This document shows positions 14,711-22,194 of a stretch of DNA of 26,078 bases, piece after piece. The translations under genes and the position numbers were made by a program. The notes beneath the pieces were generated by a model that worked only from the letters and a program-made list of their open reading frames with translations, had not been told where the DNA came from and ran no database searches. Origin of the DNA: DASUAO01 sp035763745 (GTDB lineage Bacteria > Actinomycetota > Acidimicrobiia > IMCC26256 > PALSA-555); NCBI GenBank assembly GCA_035763745.1, contig DASUAO010000024.1, positions 1 to 26,078 of the forward strand. The letters are read 5' to 3'. Each line of letters opens with the position of its first letter. The first letter of the stretch is position 1.

Positions 14711-15226
14711 GTGCGTCGTCTGCTCGCCCTCGGTGTCGTCATCACGGCGATCGCCACGTCGACCCTGCCCGCCACCGCCGCACCGGAGACGGTCTCGATC
14801 TCGTCGGTCACTCCGAGCGCGGGGCCGGCCGGCACCGAGGTCGGCTACACGCTGGCCGGGACCGACGCGGCCGGGACTGCCGAATGTCAGCAGTCGAGCG
14901 CGTACCGCCTCGAGCTCCTCGCCCCGGACGGCACCGTCGCCGCGACCGGCGGGGTGACGGTCGTCGTCCCCGACGGGGTCGGACAGGGCGACGCCGCGAT
15001 CCGCGTCGTCTGCTACGTACCCGACGCGACCGGGCGTCGGGTGATCCGTGGGGTCTGCGCACGGTTCGTCGTCTCCGGAGCCGGTGCGCCGGTGCCGGCG
15101 GCGACGGAGTCGGCCATCCCGTGCCCGACGACACCGAGGATCGTCCTGAGCCAGTCCGTTCTCACTGTAGAGCGACTGCTCTCGACGGCTTTCAACCCTC
15201 AGCTGAGCGCGCCGCTCGGCGCCTAG
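14711..15226 (+). CDS. Hypothetical secreted IPT/TIG-like protein
   Basis: A 171-residue protein starting at GTG 14711, with GAGGAG 5 nt upstream. Residues 1-23 form a Sec signal peptide (RRLLALGVVITAIATSTLP, ending near ATAAP). The mature N-terminus, VSISSVTPSAGPAGTEVGYTLAG, is the opening of an IPT/TIG-like immunoglobulin-fold domain. Four cysteines (AECQQ, VVCYV, GVCAR, IPCPT) could make two disulfides, as expected for an extracytoplasmic protein. Function is unknown. It stands divergent from the other exported protein, separated by about 140 bp. Confidence 0.8.
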   Translation: MRRLLALGVVITAIATSTLPATAAPETVSISSVTPSAGPAGTEVGYTLAGTDAAGTAECQQSSAYRLELLAPDGTVAATGGVTVVVPDGVGQGDAAIRVVCYVPDATGRRVIRGVCARFVVSGAGAPVPAATESAIPCPTTPRIVLSQSVLTVERLLSTAFNPQLSAPLGA

Positions 15227-15235
15227 CGACCACCG

Positions 15236-15255
15236 GCGGACCTCACGAGGTCCGC
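15236..15255 (+). terminator. Strong GC hairpin after the IPT-like protein
   Basis: GCGGACCT and AGGTCCGC form a perfect 8-bp stem around CACG, starting 9 bp after the TAG stop. No T-tract follows. The position is right for a terminator upstream of the PlsY-like operon promoter. Confidence 0.65.
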
Positions 15256-15275
15256 GCCGACACGGAGTGTGCGGG

Positions 15276-15281
15276 CAGAAT
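15276..15281 (+). promoter_or_regulatory. Candidate -10 element of the PlsY-like operon
   Basis: CAGAAT lies 6 nt before the GTG start at 15288. It lacks the first T of TAnnnT but keeps the AAT end. CAGAAT words also occur before the SDR gene and before cysQ. Confidence 0.3.
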
Positions 15282-15287
15282 GGCGAC

Positions 15288-15887
15288 GTGACCGAGGCAG
15301 GGATCCTGCTCCTCGCGTTCGTGCTGGGATCGATCCCTGTTGCGAACCTCATCTCGACGCGGACGCGTGGTGTCGACCTCCGGAGCGAGGGGACCGGCAC
15401 TGTCTCGGGGACCGGCCTCTACCGGATCGCGGGGTTCCGGTGGCTCGTGGTGGGTGGCATCCTCGATGTCGCCAAGGGCGCAGCCGCGCCGTTGCTCGCG
15501 GGTGGAGGCCGCCCGACCACCGCCGCGATCGCGGGTGGGCTCGCGATCGCTGGGCACAACTGGTCGCCTTTCCTCCGCGGCCAGGGGGGTCGGGGCATCG
15601 GTCCGGCGCTCGGTGCGCTGGCGGTGAACGCCTGGCCCGGCATCCCGGTGCTGGTCGGGCCGTGGTTGATCGGCAGAGCGATGGGTCAGACGGGCGCGGG
15701 CGCGTTCGTCGGCCAGGCGCTGCTCACGCCCGTGCTCGCGGCGATCGACGGTGGTACCGGCGCGCTGGTCGGCAGCGCCGTCGCGCTCCCGATGCTGATG
15801 AAGCGGATCACCAGCAACGGCGCGCCTGCCGTCCGCAGCCGGCGCGTCTACGCGCATCGCCTCGTCTTCGATCGTGACCCGGGATGA
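15288..15887 (+). CDS. Divergent PlsY-like glycerol-3-phosphate acyltransferase
   Basis: A 199-residue integral membrane protein of the PlsY family, which transfers acyl groups from acyl-phosphate to glycerol-3-phosphate. Recognisable elements are the first helix LLLAFVLGSIPVAN, LDVAKG at 59-64, and GHNWSPFLRGQGGRG at 89-103, corresponding to GHxxPxFxxFxGGKG. The first catalytic loop is strongly altered: canonical GSGNPGATN is here GTGTVSGTG (35-43), losing both conserved Asn. The GGKG lysine is Arg102, and the third motif near the C-terminus is degenerate. It may therefore use another acceptor or donor, or be a non-catalytic paralogue. It starts the operon at GTG 15288, and its TGA overlaps the MFS ATG. 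Whether a canonical PlsY exists elsewhere in the genome cannot be seen. Confidence 0.8.
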   Translation: MTEAGILLLAFVLGSIPVANLISTRTRGVDLRSEGTGTVSGTGLYRIAGFRWLVVGGILDVAKGAAAPLLAGGGRPTTAAIAGGLAIAGHNWSPFLRGQGGRGIGPALGALAVNAWPGIPVLVGPWLIGRAMGQTGAGAFVGQALLTPVLAAIDGGTGALVGSAVALPMLMKRITSNGAPAVRSRRVYAHRLVFDRDPG

Positions 15888-17119
15888 GCACCGGCGCGCT
15901 CATCCGTCGGCCCGGCTTCCGGGAGCTGCTCGCCGGTCAGGCGATCTCGGGCCTCGGCGACTGGATGGGCACGGTTGCGTTCATGGCCCTGACCCTCGAG
16001 CTCACGGGATCGCCGACGGCGGTGGGAGGGATCCTCACCCTCCGACTCCTGCCTGCCGCACTCGGCGGGCCCCTGGCCACCCGCGCCGTGCGGAGGTGGG
16101 ACCGTCGCCGGACGATGCTCGCGATGGACGCCCTGCGAGCCGTCGTGATCGCATCGGTGCCGTTCATCCGCGCCCTGTGGTGGGTGTACGCGTGCGCGTT
16201 CGTGCTCGAGGCCGCGAGCCTCGTGTTCCTCCCGGCTCGCGACTCCTCGATCCCGGACCTGGTGGAAGCCGACGACCTCCCGGTGGCGAACGGCCTGATC
16301 CTCGGCTCGTCCTACGGGACGATCCCCCTCGGCGCCGGCGCGTTCGCCGCCGTAGCCGCACTCCCGTTCGCCGATCTCTTCGACCGGCCACTCGCGCTCG
16401 TCTTCTGGATCGACGGTCTCACGTTCCTCGTGTCCTTCGTGTTCCTCGCGCGCCTGACGATGCTGGCGTCCCCCGACGGTCGGGGCATCGTGCCCGAGGA
16501 CGCCCGGTTCCGCGACGCGTTCCGCCTGCCCCTGGTGCGCGCGGTGATGCCGGCGACGGCGGCCGTCGCGATCGGGCTCGGCGCCCTGTTCTCGCTGGGG
16601 ATCGTGTTCGTGCGCGAGGTGCTCGATGCGTCCGACGCGGAGTTCGGCGTGCTGATCGCGCTCTTCGGCGTGGGGGCCGCCGGAGGGCTCGGGGTGCTCC
16701 AGGTGCGCCGCGGCCGCGACCCGCTGCTCGAGACGCGGATCGGGGTCGCCACCATCGGCGCCGTGGTGGCGGTGTTCAGCCTCGTGCCGTCGATCGGCCT
16801 TGCGTTCGTGGGCGCGCTCGGGTTCGGTGCCGCGGCTGCGTACACGCTCGCGTCCGGGATGGGTGCGCTGCAGTCCCGTCTCGACGGCCATGAGCGCGTC
16901 CTGGCGTTCGCGGCATTCCATGTCGTGATCCGCCTCGGCCTGGGCCTCGCTGCCGTCGGCGCAGGAGCCGCCGGCGACCTGGTAGGGGAGGTGCAGTGGC
17001 CGATCGTGGGCACGCTCGAGGCGCCTCGGCTCGTGCTGCTGTGCTCGGGATTGGTCGTCCTCGCCTCGGCGGGGCTCGTACGGTTACGGGACACCCCTCG
17101 GCCCCAAGGATCCGGATGA
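15884..17119 (+). CDS. MFS_3-type transporter in PlsY-DegV operon
   Basis: A 411-residue, 12-helix major facilitator of the MFS_3 branch that also contains EntS exporters and the lysophospholipid flippase LplT. It opens with RRPGFRELLAGQAISGLGDWM, a typical start for this branch. Motif A is degenerate: TRAVRRWDRRRTML at about 66-80. An FLPARDSSIPDLV segment at about 111-123 is the conserved 'xPAxxaxiPdlv' signature. Both start and stop are 4-bp overlaps (ATGA with PlsY-like, ATGA with DegV). Being sandwiched between a glycerol-lipid acyltransferase homologue and a fatty-acid-binding protein suggests a lipid or lysolipid substrate. That is inference; drug or siderophore export is the alternative. 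Confidence 0.85.
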   Translation: MSTGALIRRPGFRELLAGQAISGLGDWMGTVAFMALTLELTGSPTAVGGILTLRLLPAALGGPLATRAVRRWDRRRTMLAMDALRAVVIASVPFIRALWWVYACAFVLEAASLVFLPARDSSIPDLVEADDLPVANGLILGSSYGTIPLGAGAFAAVAALPFADLFDRPLALVFWIDGLTFLVSFVFLARLTMLASPDGRGIVPEDARFRDAFRLPLVRAVMPATAAVAIGLGALFSLGIVFVREVLDASDAEFGVLIALFGVGAAGGLGVLQVRRGRDPLLETRIGVATIGAVVAVFSLVPSIGLAFVGALGFGAAAAYTLASGMGALQSRLDGHERVLAFAAFHVVIRLGLGLAAVGAGAAGDLVGEVQWPIVGTLEAPRLVLLCSGLVVLASAGLVRLRDTPRPQGSG

Positions 17120-17958
17120 GCGTCGCCATCGTCACCGACAGCGCTGCAGCACTACCCCCCGAGCTCGCCACTCGACACGGCATCGGGGTGGTCCCGATGT
17201 GGATCACGGTCAACGGCGAGTCGGAGCCCGAGGGCATCCGGTCGCTGGAGGACCTCGTCGCGCAACCGGCGGTGAGCACCTCGGCACCGACTCCGGGCGA
17301 CTTCGAATCCGCGATCAAGGACGCGTCCCGTGACCACGACGGCGTCGTCGTCCTCACGATCGCGTCGACGATGAGCGCCACGCACGCCTCCGCCGGCGTG
17401 GCCGCCCAGGCCGTCGGCGGCTCGGTGCGCGTCGTCGACACCGCAACGGCCGGGGGAGCAGAGGCACTCGTCGTCCTCGCGGCGGCCACCGCTGCCGCGT
17501 CGGGCGCGACACTCGACGAGGTCGAAGCCTGCGCCCGTGGGGTCATCGAACGTGTGAGGCTCGTCGCGACGATCTCGTCGTTGGACCATCTCGTGCGGAG
17601 TGGTCGCGTGCCCGGCATCGCCGGATGGGCGGGCCGTCGTCTCGGCATCAACCCGCTGTTCGAGTTCCGCGGCGGATCGGTCCGTCGACTCCGACCAGCG
17701 CTCAGCCGGGAAGCCGCACTGGAGCGCATCGTCGACCGGGTTCGGCGCGAGCGACCGAGTGACGTCGCGCTGCTGCATGTCGCCGCTCTCCATGCGCTCG
17801 CCGTCGACGTCGCCCACGAGCTCCTCGAGCGTGTGCACGAGGTGGCGATCCCGACGAACGTGTTCGTGGGGGAGTTCGGTCCCGTGATGGTGGTCCACAC
17901 CGGGCCGGGTCTTGCCGGTCTCGCGTGGTGGTGGGAGGAGACCGCCGAGCTCGCCTGA
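17116..17958 (+). CDS. DegV/FakB-like fatty-acid-binding protein
   Basis: A 280-residue DegV-family protein. The start MSVAIVTDSAAALP is diagnostic; STSAPTPGDF (54-63) and TIASTMSATH (81-90) match the head-group-binding TSxPSP and SSxLSGTY loops, and the C-terminal lobe includes the LIxxGR-like SSLDHLVRSGRVPG. DegV proteins bind a single fatty acid. As FakB they present it to the FakA kinase to make acyl-phosphate, the substrate used by PlsY and PlsX. Its position in one operon with a PlsY-like protein is therefore meaningful. No fakA-like (Dak2-domain) gene is in the window. AAGGA lies 5 nt before the ATG, which overlaps the MFS stop. It converges on the hydrolase gene with only 5 bp between stops. 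Confidence 0.93.
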   Translation: MSVAIVTDSAAALPPELATRHGIGVVPMWITVNGESEPEGIRSLEDLVAQPAVSTSAPTPGDFESAIKDASRDHDGVVVLTIASTMSATHASAGVAAQAVGGSVRVVDTATAGGAEALVVLAAATAAASGATLDEVEACARGVIERVRLVATISSLDHLVRSGRVPGIAGWAGRRLGINPLFEFRGGSVRRLRPALSREAALERIVDRVRRERPSDVALLHVAALHALAVDVAHELLERVHEVAIPTNVFVGEFGPVMVVHTGPGLAGLAWWWEETAELA

Positions 17959-17963
17959 GCGAC

Positions 17964-18701
17964 TCAGTCCGGGGGGAGGTCGAGCACCCACTCGATCGCC
18001 CGCTGCACGGGTTCGATCGACGCCTCGGGGAGCGCGTGCCCCATCTCCTCGACGACAGTGAGTCGGCGCGGTTCGGGCGCGGCCGCATGGATCGCAGCCG
18101 CGTCCGACGGGTCGATGAACGGGTCATCGGAACCGTGTACGACCGCGATCGGCGTCGTGACACGAGTGACGAGCTCGATCGGTGGATCCGGACGGGTCAA
18201 CTGCGCGGCGATCCGCACGCGGAGGTGCCGGCGCGCGATCCACCGCCCGAGCGCGGTCTGCGTCATCAGCGCGGAGAGGATGCCACGGGCGTTGCGTGGG
18301 AGCTCCCATCGGGCCGGACAGCTCACCGTGACCAGGCCCGCGACGGATGCCGGTCGTCCGGCGGCGTGGTGGAGGACCGCGATCGCACCCATGGACGCGC
18401 CCACGACCACGACCGGCGTGTCTGCTCGGGCGGCCACAGCGACGGCCGCGGCGACGTCGTGACGCTCGAGGTCGCCGAGCGTGCAGGTTCCTCCCGACCC
18501 TCCGTGTCCTCGGGCGTCGTAGGTCACCACGTCGAACGCCGATCGGTGCAGGTGCTCCGCGAGCGCGACGACATCGCCCTCGACGCTCGACGCGCCGAAG
18601 CCGTGCGCGAGCACCACGGCCGCCCGGGGCTCGGGGTGCTTCCACCTGCGGCCGACGAGGCGCACGTCGTCGGCGGTGACGAGGTGGAACGCGTCGATCA
18701 T
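17964..18701 (-). CDS. Alpha/beta-hydrolase (esterase/lipase type)
   Basis: A 245-residue serine hydrolase. Visible features are LAHGFGASSVEGDVVALAEHL (oxyanion-hole HGF at 33-35), YDARGHGGSGG at 61-71, the nucleophile elbow GASMG at 101-105 with Ser103, the acid Asp192/193 in VVHGSDDPFID, and His222 in EMGHALPE. The layout with a short cap is that of monoacylglycerol-lipase-like or general carboxylesterases. The start is the ATG at 18701, which overlaps the TGA of cysQ, so the two are coupled; longer readings would run into cysQ. It faces the DegV operon tail to tail. The physiological ester is unknown. Confidence 0.88.
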   Translation of the reverse strand: MIDAFHLVTADDVRLVGRRWKHPEPRAAVVLAHGFGASSVEGDVVALAEHLHRSAFDVVTYDARGHGGSGGTCTLGDLERHDVAAAVAVAARADTPVVVVGASMGAIAVLHHAAGRPASVAGLVTVSCPARWELPRNARGILSALMTQTALGRWIARRHLRVRIAAQLTRPDPPIELVTRVTTPIAVVHGSDDPFIDPSDAAAIHAAAPEPRRLTVVEEMGHALPEASIEPVQRAIEWVLDLPPD

Positions 18702-19444
18702 GGACCGGCGATCGCCGCCAGGACCGCGTCGGCGAGCTCGGACCGACAGACGACGAGGTCGGGGAGCCACGGGTCCCGGCAGTTGTACACGAGCGAGGAT
18801 CCGTCGACTCGCGAGGTGTGGAGCCCCGCCGCGACCGCGACGGCGGCCGGGGCGGCCGAGTCCCACTCGTACTGACCGCCGGCATGTACATACGCGTCGA
18901 CGAGACCGTCGACGACGGCCATCGTCTTCGCGCCGGCAGAACCCATCGGGACCAGCTCGGCGTCGAGCGCGGCGGCGACCCGACGCGCCGCCGCCGGGGG
19001 CCGCGAGCGGCTGACCACGACCCGCAGTCGGCTCCCGTCATGCGCCGCGGGCGGGACCGGTTCCCCCGTCGAGAGCACGCGATCCTGCGCGGGAAGGGCC
19101 ACCGCGCCGGCGGTGAGGCCCTGGTCGCGTTCCCAGAGCGCAACGTGCACCGCCCAGTCCGAGCGCCCGGGCTCGGTGAACTCCCGCGTTCCGTCCAGCG
19201 GGTCGATGATCCACACCCGTTCGGCGTCGAGGCGTCTCGGGTCGTCGACCGACTCCTCGGAGAGCACGCGGTCGTCGGGGTGCTCGTCGGCGAGCAGCTC
19301 CAGGAGCAGGCGGTTGGCGAGGACATCACCGATGTCGCCGAGCGCCCACGGCGCGCTGCCATCGCCCATCGCTTCGGCCCGGAGCTGGAGCAGGAGCCGT
19401 CCTGCGTCCTGCGCATACCGCGCCGCATCGTCGTGGTCGCTCAT
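18698..19444 (-). CDS. cysQ: 3'(2'),5'-bisphosphate nucleotidase CysQ (inositol-phosphatase family)
   Basis: A 248-residue Mg2+-dependent, lithium-sensitive-type phosphatase. Metal-site motifs are all present: LSEES (Glu63/64), WIIDPLDGTREF with DPLDGT at 81-86, and YEWDSAAP with Asp195. The sequence context (SEES..D, GTREF) is closest to actinobacterial CysQ, which removes 3'-phosphate from PAP produced in sulfate assimilation and sulfotransfer. Activity on inositol-1-phosphate or fructose-1,6-bisphosphate is possible in this family. The ATG at 19444 begins MSDHDDAARYA; a CAGAAT lies 9 nt upstream. It heads a two-gene unit with the alpha/beta hydrolase and is divergent from the membrane-protein gene at 19609. 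Confidence 0.85.
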   Translation of the reverse strand: MSDHDDAARYAQDAGRLLLQLRAEAMGDGSAPWALGDIGDVLANRLLLELLADEHPDDRVLSEESVDDPRRLDAERVWIIDPLDGTREFTEPGRSDWAVHVALWERDQGLTAGAVALPAQDRVLSTGEPVPPAAHDGSRLRVVVSRSRPPAAARRVAAALDAELVPMGSAGAKTMAVVDGLVDAYVHAGGQYEWDSAAPAAVAVAAGLHTSRVDGSSLVYNCRDPWLPDLVVCRSELADAVLAAIAGP

Positions 19445-19535
19445 CTCCGACGCATTCTGTCAGGGACTCCCTGGCGGACCGTTTGCCTGCCCGTCACGGC
19501 TCGCTGACCTCGCGACCCATCGCCGATCTCCCGGC

Positions 19536-19585
19536 ACGGTCCGGACGTCCGGCTCCCCATGTGGGCGCCGGACGTCCGCTACCGT
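19536..19585. promoter_or_regulatory. 50-nt inverted repeat in cysQ/membrane-protein divergent region
   Basis: The outer arms ACGGT and ACCGT, inner arms GGACGTCCGGC and GCCGGACGTCC, and central CCCA-TG-TGGG make a long imperfect hairpin with a one-base bulge and a mismatch. Each inner arm is itself a near-palindrome (CCGGACGTCCGG at 19541-19552; CCGGACGTCCG at 19568-19578), with centres 27 bp apart. The right arm holds TACCGT, a candidate -10. It could be a paired operator site or a leader structure. Confidence 0.55.
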
Positions 19586-19608
19586 CCCCGCCAACGAAGG
19601 GGACTGCG

Positions 19609-20322
19609 ATGACGATGCCGAACGATCCGACCGCGCCGGTACCGGTGACTCCGCCGCCGGGCGGCGAGCCCACGATGCCGGTCACGCCGACCGGTGGTGA
19701 CGCGACCCTCCCCGCCCAGCCCGGGTACACCGGGGGACCGGGGGCACCGGGATCCGGGGGACGCGGTGCCGGCGGCTCCGGCAACGGCGGCGACGAGGGC
19801 TTCGACATGGGGAAGATCTGGTGGATCCTCCTCATCATCCTCATCTTCGGGATCCTCATCGGGGTGCTCATCGCCCTCCTCTCCGGCGGCGACGACAAGA
19901 AGGCGTCGAAGACCCGGCGAAGCACCACCACCAGCTCGAGCACGTCGTCGTCGACGAGCTCGACGTCGTCGACCACGAGCACCACCACGGCGTCGGGCCC
20001 GCAGGTCCAGCAGTTCACGGTGAGTCAGAACCCGGTCAGCTGCCCGAACGCGAGTGCGACGGTCGACGTCACGCTCGTGTGGTCGACGCAGAACACGTCC
20101 AACGTCACGATCGCGATCGACAACCCGAACGGGCCGTACGGCACGTACCAGCCGACCGGCCAGCAGCAAGTGCCGTTCACGTGCAGCGTCGTCCCGGTCA
20201 AGCACACCTATTACTTGATCGCGAACGGCGCGAACAACCAGAAGGTGCAGAAGATGATCGTGGTGAACGGGTCGATCGCACCCGCGCCCACGACCACGAC
20301 GTCCACGACGATGGGGCCGTGA
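19609..20322 (+). CDS. Single-pass membrane protein with Thr/Ser linker and extracellular domain
   Basis: A 237-residue protein in four parts. Residues 1-66 are Pro/Gly/Thr-rich and disordered. Residues 70-92 (starting IWWILLIILIF) are one transmembrane helix. Residues 103-129 are a Ser/Thr low-complexity stalk. Residues 130-221 form a beta-rich domain with QQFTVSQNPVSCP, VTLVWSTQNTSNVTIAIDNP and PFTCSVVPVKHTYYLIA, containing Cys145 and Cys192, a probable disulfide of an Ig-like sandwich. The C-terminus is again Thr-rich. The domain faces outward if the Pro-rich part is cytosolic. AAGGGGA precedes the ATG at 19609. No family is recognised. Its TGA is one base from the modC stop on the other strand. 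Confidence 0.8.
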   Translation: MTMPNDPTAPVPVTPPPGGEPTMPVTPTGGDATLPAQPGYTGGPGAPGSGGRGAGGSGNGGDEGFDMGKIWWILLIILIFGILIGVLIALLSGGDDKKASKTRRSTTTSSSTSSSTSSTSSTTSTTTASGPQVQQFTVSQNPVSCPNASATVDVTLVWSTQNTSNVTIAIDNPNGPYGTYQPTGQQQVPFTCSVVPVKHTYYLIANGANNQKVQKMIVVNGSIAPAPTTTTSTTMGP

Positions 20323-20339
20323 TCTACGCGGGGTAGATC
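20321..20339. terminator. Hairpin carrying the stop codon of modC
   Basis: GATCTAC and GTAGATC pair perfectly (7 bp) around GCGGG. The left arm includes the reverse complement of the modC TAG and the last two bases of the TGA of the opposing gene. It probably ends transcription from both sides. Confidence 0.5.
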
Positions 20340-21382
20340 TCGACCTCGGTTGCCTTCACGCTGACCCAGATCGCCGCACCCTCGCCGACGCCGAGGCTGG
20401 CGATCGACGTCGTCGTGACCTCCGCGGTGATCGGCACCGCAGCGTCGACGTGCACCCGGGCCCGGCTCCCCTCGGGGTCGAGGTGCGCCACGGTCCCGGG
20501 CCACACGTTGCGGGGTGTGCCGTGTGGTTCCTCCCGGTGGAGGGCGACCGCTCGAGGGTGGATCACCGCGAGGGCAGGGCCCCTGGTGTCGTGCCCGGTC
20601 GCGACGATCCTCTGGCCGACCTCGGTCACGATTCCGTCGCGGTCGGCCGCACCCCGATAGAGGTTCACACCGACGAGGTCGGCGACGTACCGGGACCGGG
20701 GCCGTTCGCGGAGATCGGTGGCCGTCCCCTGCTGGGTGATGCGTCCGTCCTCGAGCGCGAGGAGGTGGTCCGCGAGGGTCATCGCCTCGACCGCGTCGTG
20801 CGTGACGACGATCGCGGTGCCCGAGTACTCGCGTAGGTGCTGCGCCAGCTCGCGGCGGACCGCAGGACGGGCCGCGGCGTCGAGCGCGGAGAGGGGTTCG
20901 TCGAGGAGCAGGACGTCGGGGTCGGTGGCCAGGGCCCGTGCGAGCGCGACGCGTTGGGCCTGCCCACCCGAGAGCGCACGCGGGCGCTTGTGGGCATGCG
21001 CCGCGACCCCGAGTCGCTCCAGCCACTCCGTGGCGACCTCGCGCGCCATGCGTCGCGGGGTTCCCCTCGCCCGTGGGCCGAACGCGACGTTCTCTACGAC
21101 GCTCAGGTGCGGGAAGAGCATCGGGTCCTGCATCACCGCACCCACGGAGCGATAGGCGGGAGGGACGAAGATCGCGTCGGCGACGTCGTCGACCACACGG
21201 TCGCCGAGCACGATCCGGCCCCGCTGCAGGGGTACCGTGCCGGCGATCGCGTGCACGATCGTCGACTTCCCTGCGCCGTTCGGTCCGATGATGGCGCTCG
21301 TCGTACCCGACTCGACCCACAGCTCGACGTCGTCGACGGAGAATTCGCCGAGGTCGACCCCGATCCGGGCGGTGACGGTCAC
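20324..21382 (-). CDS. modC: Molybdate ABC transporter ATP-binding protein
   Basis: The 352-residue ATPase of the molybdate/tungstate importer. Walker A is IIGPNGAGKST (31-41), Q-loop Gln85 is in VMQDPMLFPHL, the ABC signature LSGGQAQRVALARAL is at 137-151, Walker B is LLLDEPLSALD (158-168), and H-loop His195 is in VVTHDAVEAM. The C-terminal 65 or so residues (from about 285) form a TOBE/Mop domain, which is specific to ModC-type ATPases and binds oxyanion. The start is the GTG at 21382, overlapping the modB stop as GTGA. Length is typical. It is the last gene of the operon. Confidence 0.95.
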   Translation of the reverse strand: MTVTARIGVDLGEFSVDDVELWVESGTTSAIIGPNGAGKSTIVHAIAGTVPLQRGRIVLGDRVVDDVADAIFVPPAYRSVGAVMQDPMLFPHLSVVENVAFGPRARGTPRRMAREVATEWLERLGVAAHAHKRPRALSGGQAQRVALARALATDPDVLLLDEPLSALDAAARPAVRRELAQHLREYSGTAIVVTHDAVEAMTLADHLLALEDGRITQQGTATDLRERPRSRYVADLVGVNLYRGAADRDGIVTEVGQRIVATGHDTRGPALAVIHPRAVALHREEPHGTPRNVWPGTVAHLDPEGSRARVHVDAAVPITAEVTTTSIASLGVGEGAAIWVSVKATEVEIYPA

Positions 21383-22194
21383 GTGTGCAACCAGCGGTCG
21401 CGGAGCGACACGAGGACGGTGATCGACACGGCGACGAGCACGAGGCTGAGTGCGATCGCGGCCTCCGGATCGCGCTCGAACGCGAGGAAGATGGCCAGCG
21501 GCATGGTCTGCGTGCGCCCCGGGAAGTTCCCCGCGAACGTGATCGTTGCGCCGAACTCCCCCAGTGCGCGTGCCCAGCTCAGGACCGCGCCCGCCACGAT
21601 CGAGGGGAGCACGAGCGGAAGGCTCACTCGGCGGAACACCGTCAGTCGGCGGGCCCCGAGCGTGGCCGCGGCGTCTTCGTAGCGCCGGTCGACCGATCGC
21701 AGCGCGGCCTCGACGGTGACGACGAAGAACGGCATCGAGACGAAGGTCTGTGCCACCACGACGCCAGCCGTGGAGAACGGGAGGCTGACGCCGAGCCAGC
21801 GATCGAGCGGTTCGCCGATGAAGCCGCGGCGGCCGAAGGCGAGGAACAGCGCGACTCCTCCTACCACCGGTGGGAGGACCATCGGTAGGGTGACCACCGC
21901 CCGGGCGAGGCGTCGTCCCGGGAACGTCCAGCGCGCCAGCGCCCATGCGAGGGGCACGCCGAGGCTCACGCTGAGCACGGTTGCCGCGACGGACGTGACG
22001 AGCGACAGGCGCAGTGCCTCGACCGTCGCCGGCGCGGTGAGCTCGTCACCGATCGACGACCAGGGGGCCCGGAGCGCCAGGCCCACCAGGGGCGCCGCGA
22101 AGAACGCGACGGCGACCATGGCCACCGCGATCGCGAGCCCCGGCGGTCGGCCACGACCGACTTCCCGTCGCTGGGTGCGTGCCGGGGCCGTCAT
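21379..22194 (-). CDS. modB: Molybdate ABC transporter permease
   Basis: The 271-residue permease with five to six transmembrane helices. The cytoplasmic EAA loop (EDAAATLGARRLTVFRRVSLP, in two overlapping parts at about 173-193) docks to ModC. The following GEFGATITFAGNFPGRTQTMPLAI region (212-235) is the best-conserved ModB signature. The N-terminus is basic and cytoplasmic (TQRREVGRGR). The ATG at 22194 overlaps the modA stop as ATGA, and the TGA overlaps the modC start, so all three transporter parts are translationally coupled. Confidence 0.95.
   Translation of the reverse strand: MTAPARTQRREVGRGRPPGLAIAVAMVAVAFFAAPLVGLALRAPWSSIGDELTAPATVEALRLSLVTSVAATVLSVSLGVPLAWALARWTFPGRRLARAVVTLPMVLPPVVGGVALFLAFGRRGFIGEPLDRWLGVSLPFSTAGVVVAQTFVSMPFFVVTVEAALRSVDRRYEDAAATLGARRLTVFRRVSLPLVLPSIVAGAVLSWARALGEFGATITFAGNFPGRTQTMPLAIFLAFERDPEAAIALSLVLVAVSITVLVSLRDRWLHT

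Noticed and set aside
19901..20000. Ser/Thr-codon repeat as a possible recombination or microsatellite site
   Set aside because: It is explained by the low-complexity stalk of the membrane protein; codons vary, so it is not an exact DNA repeat.
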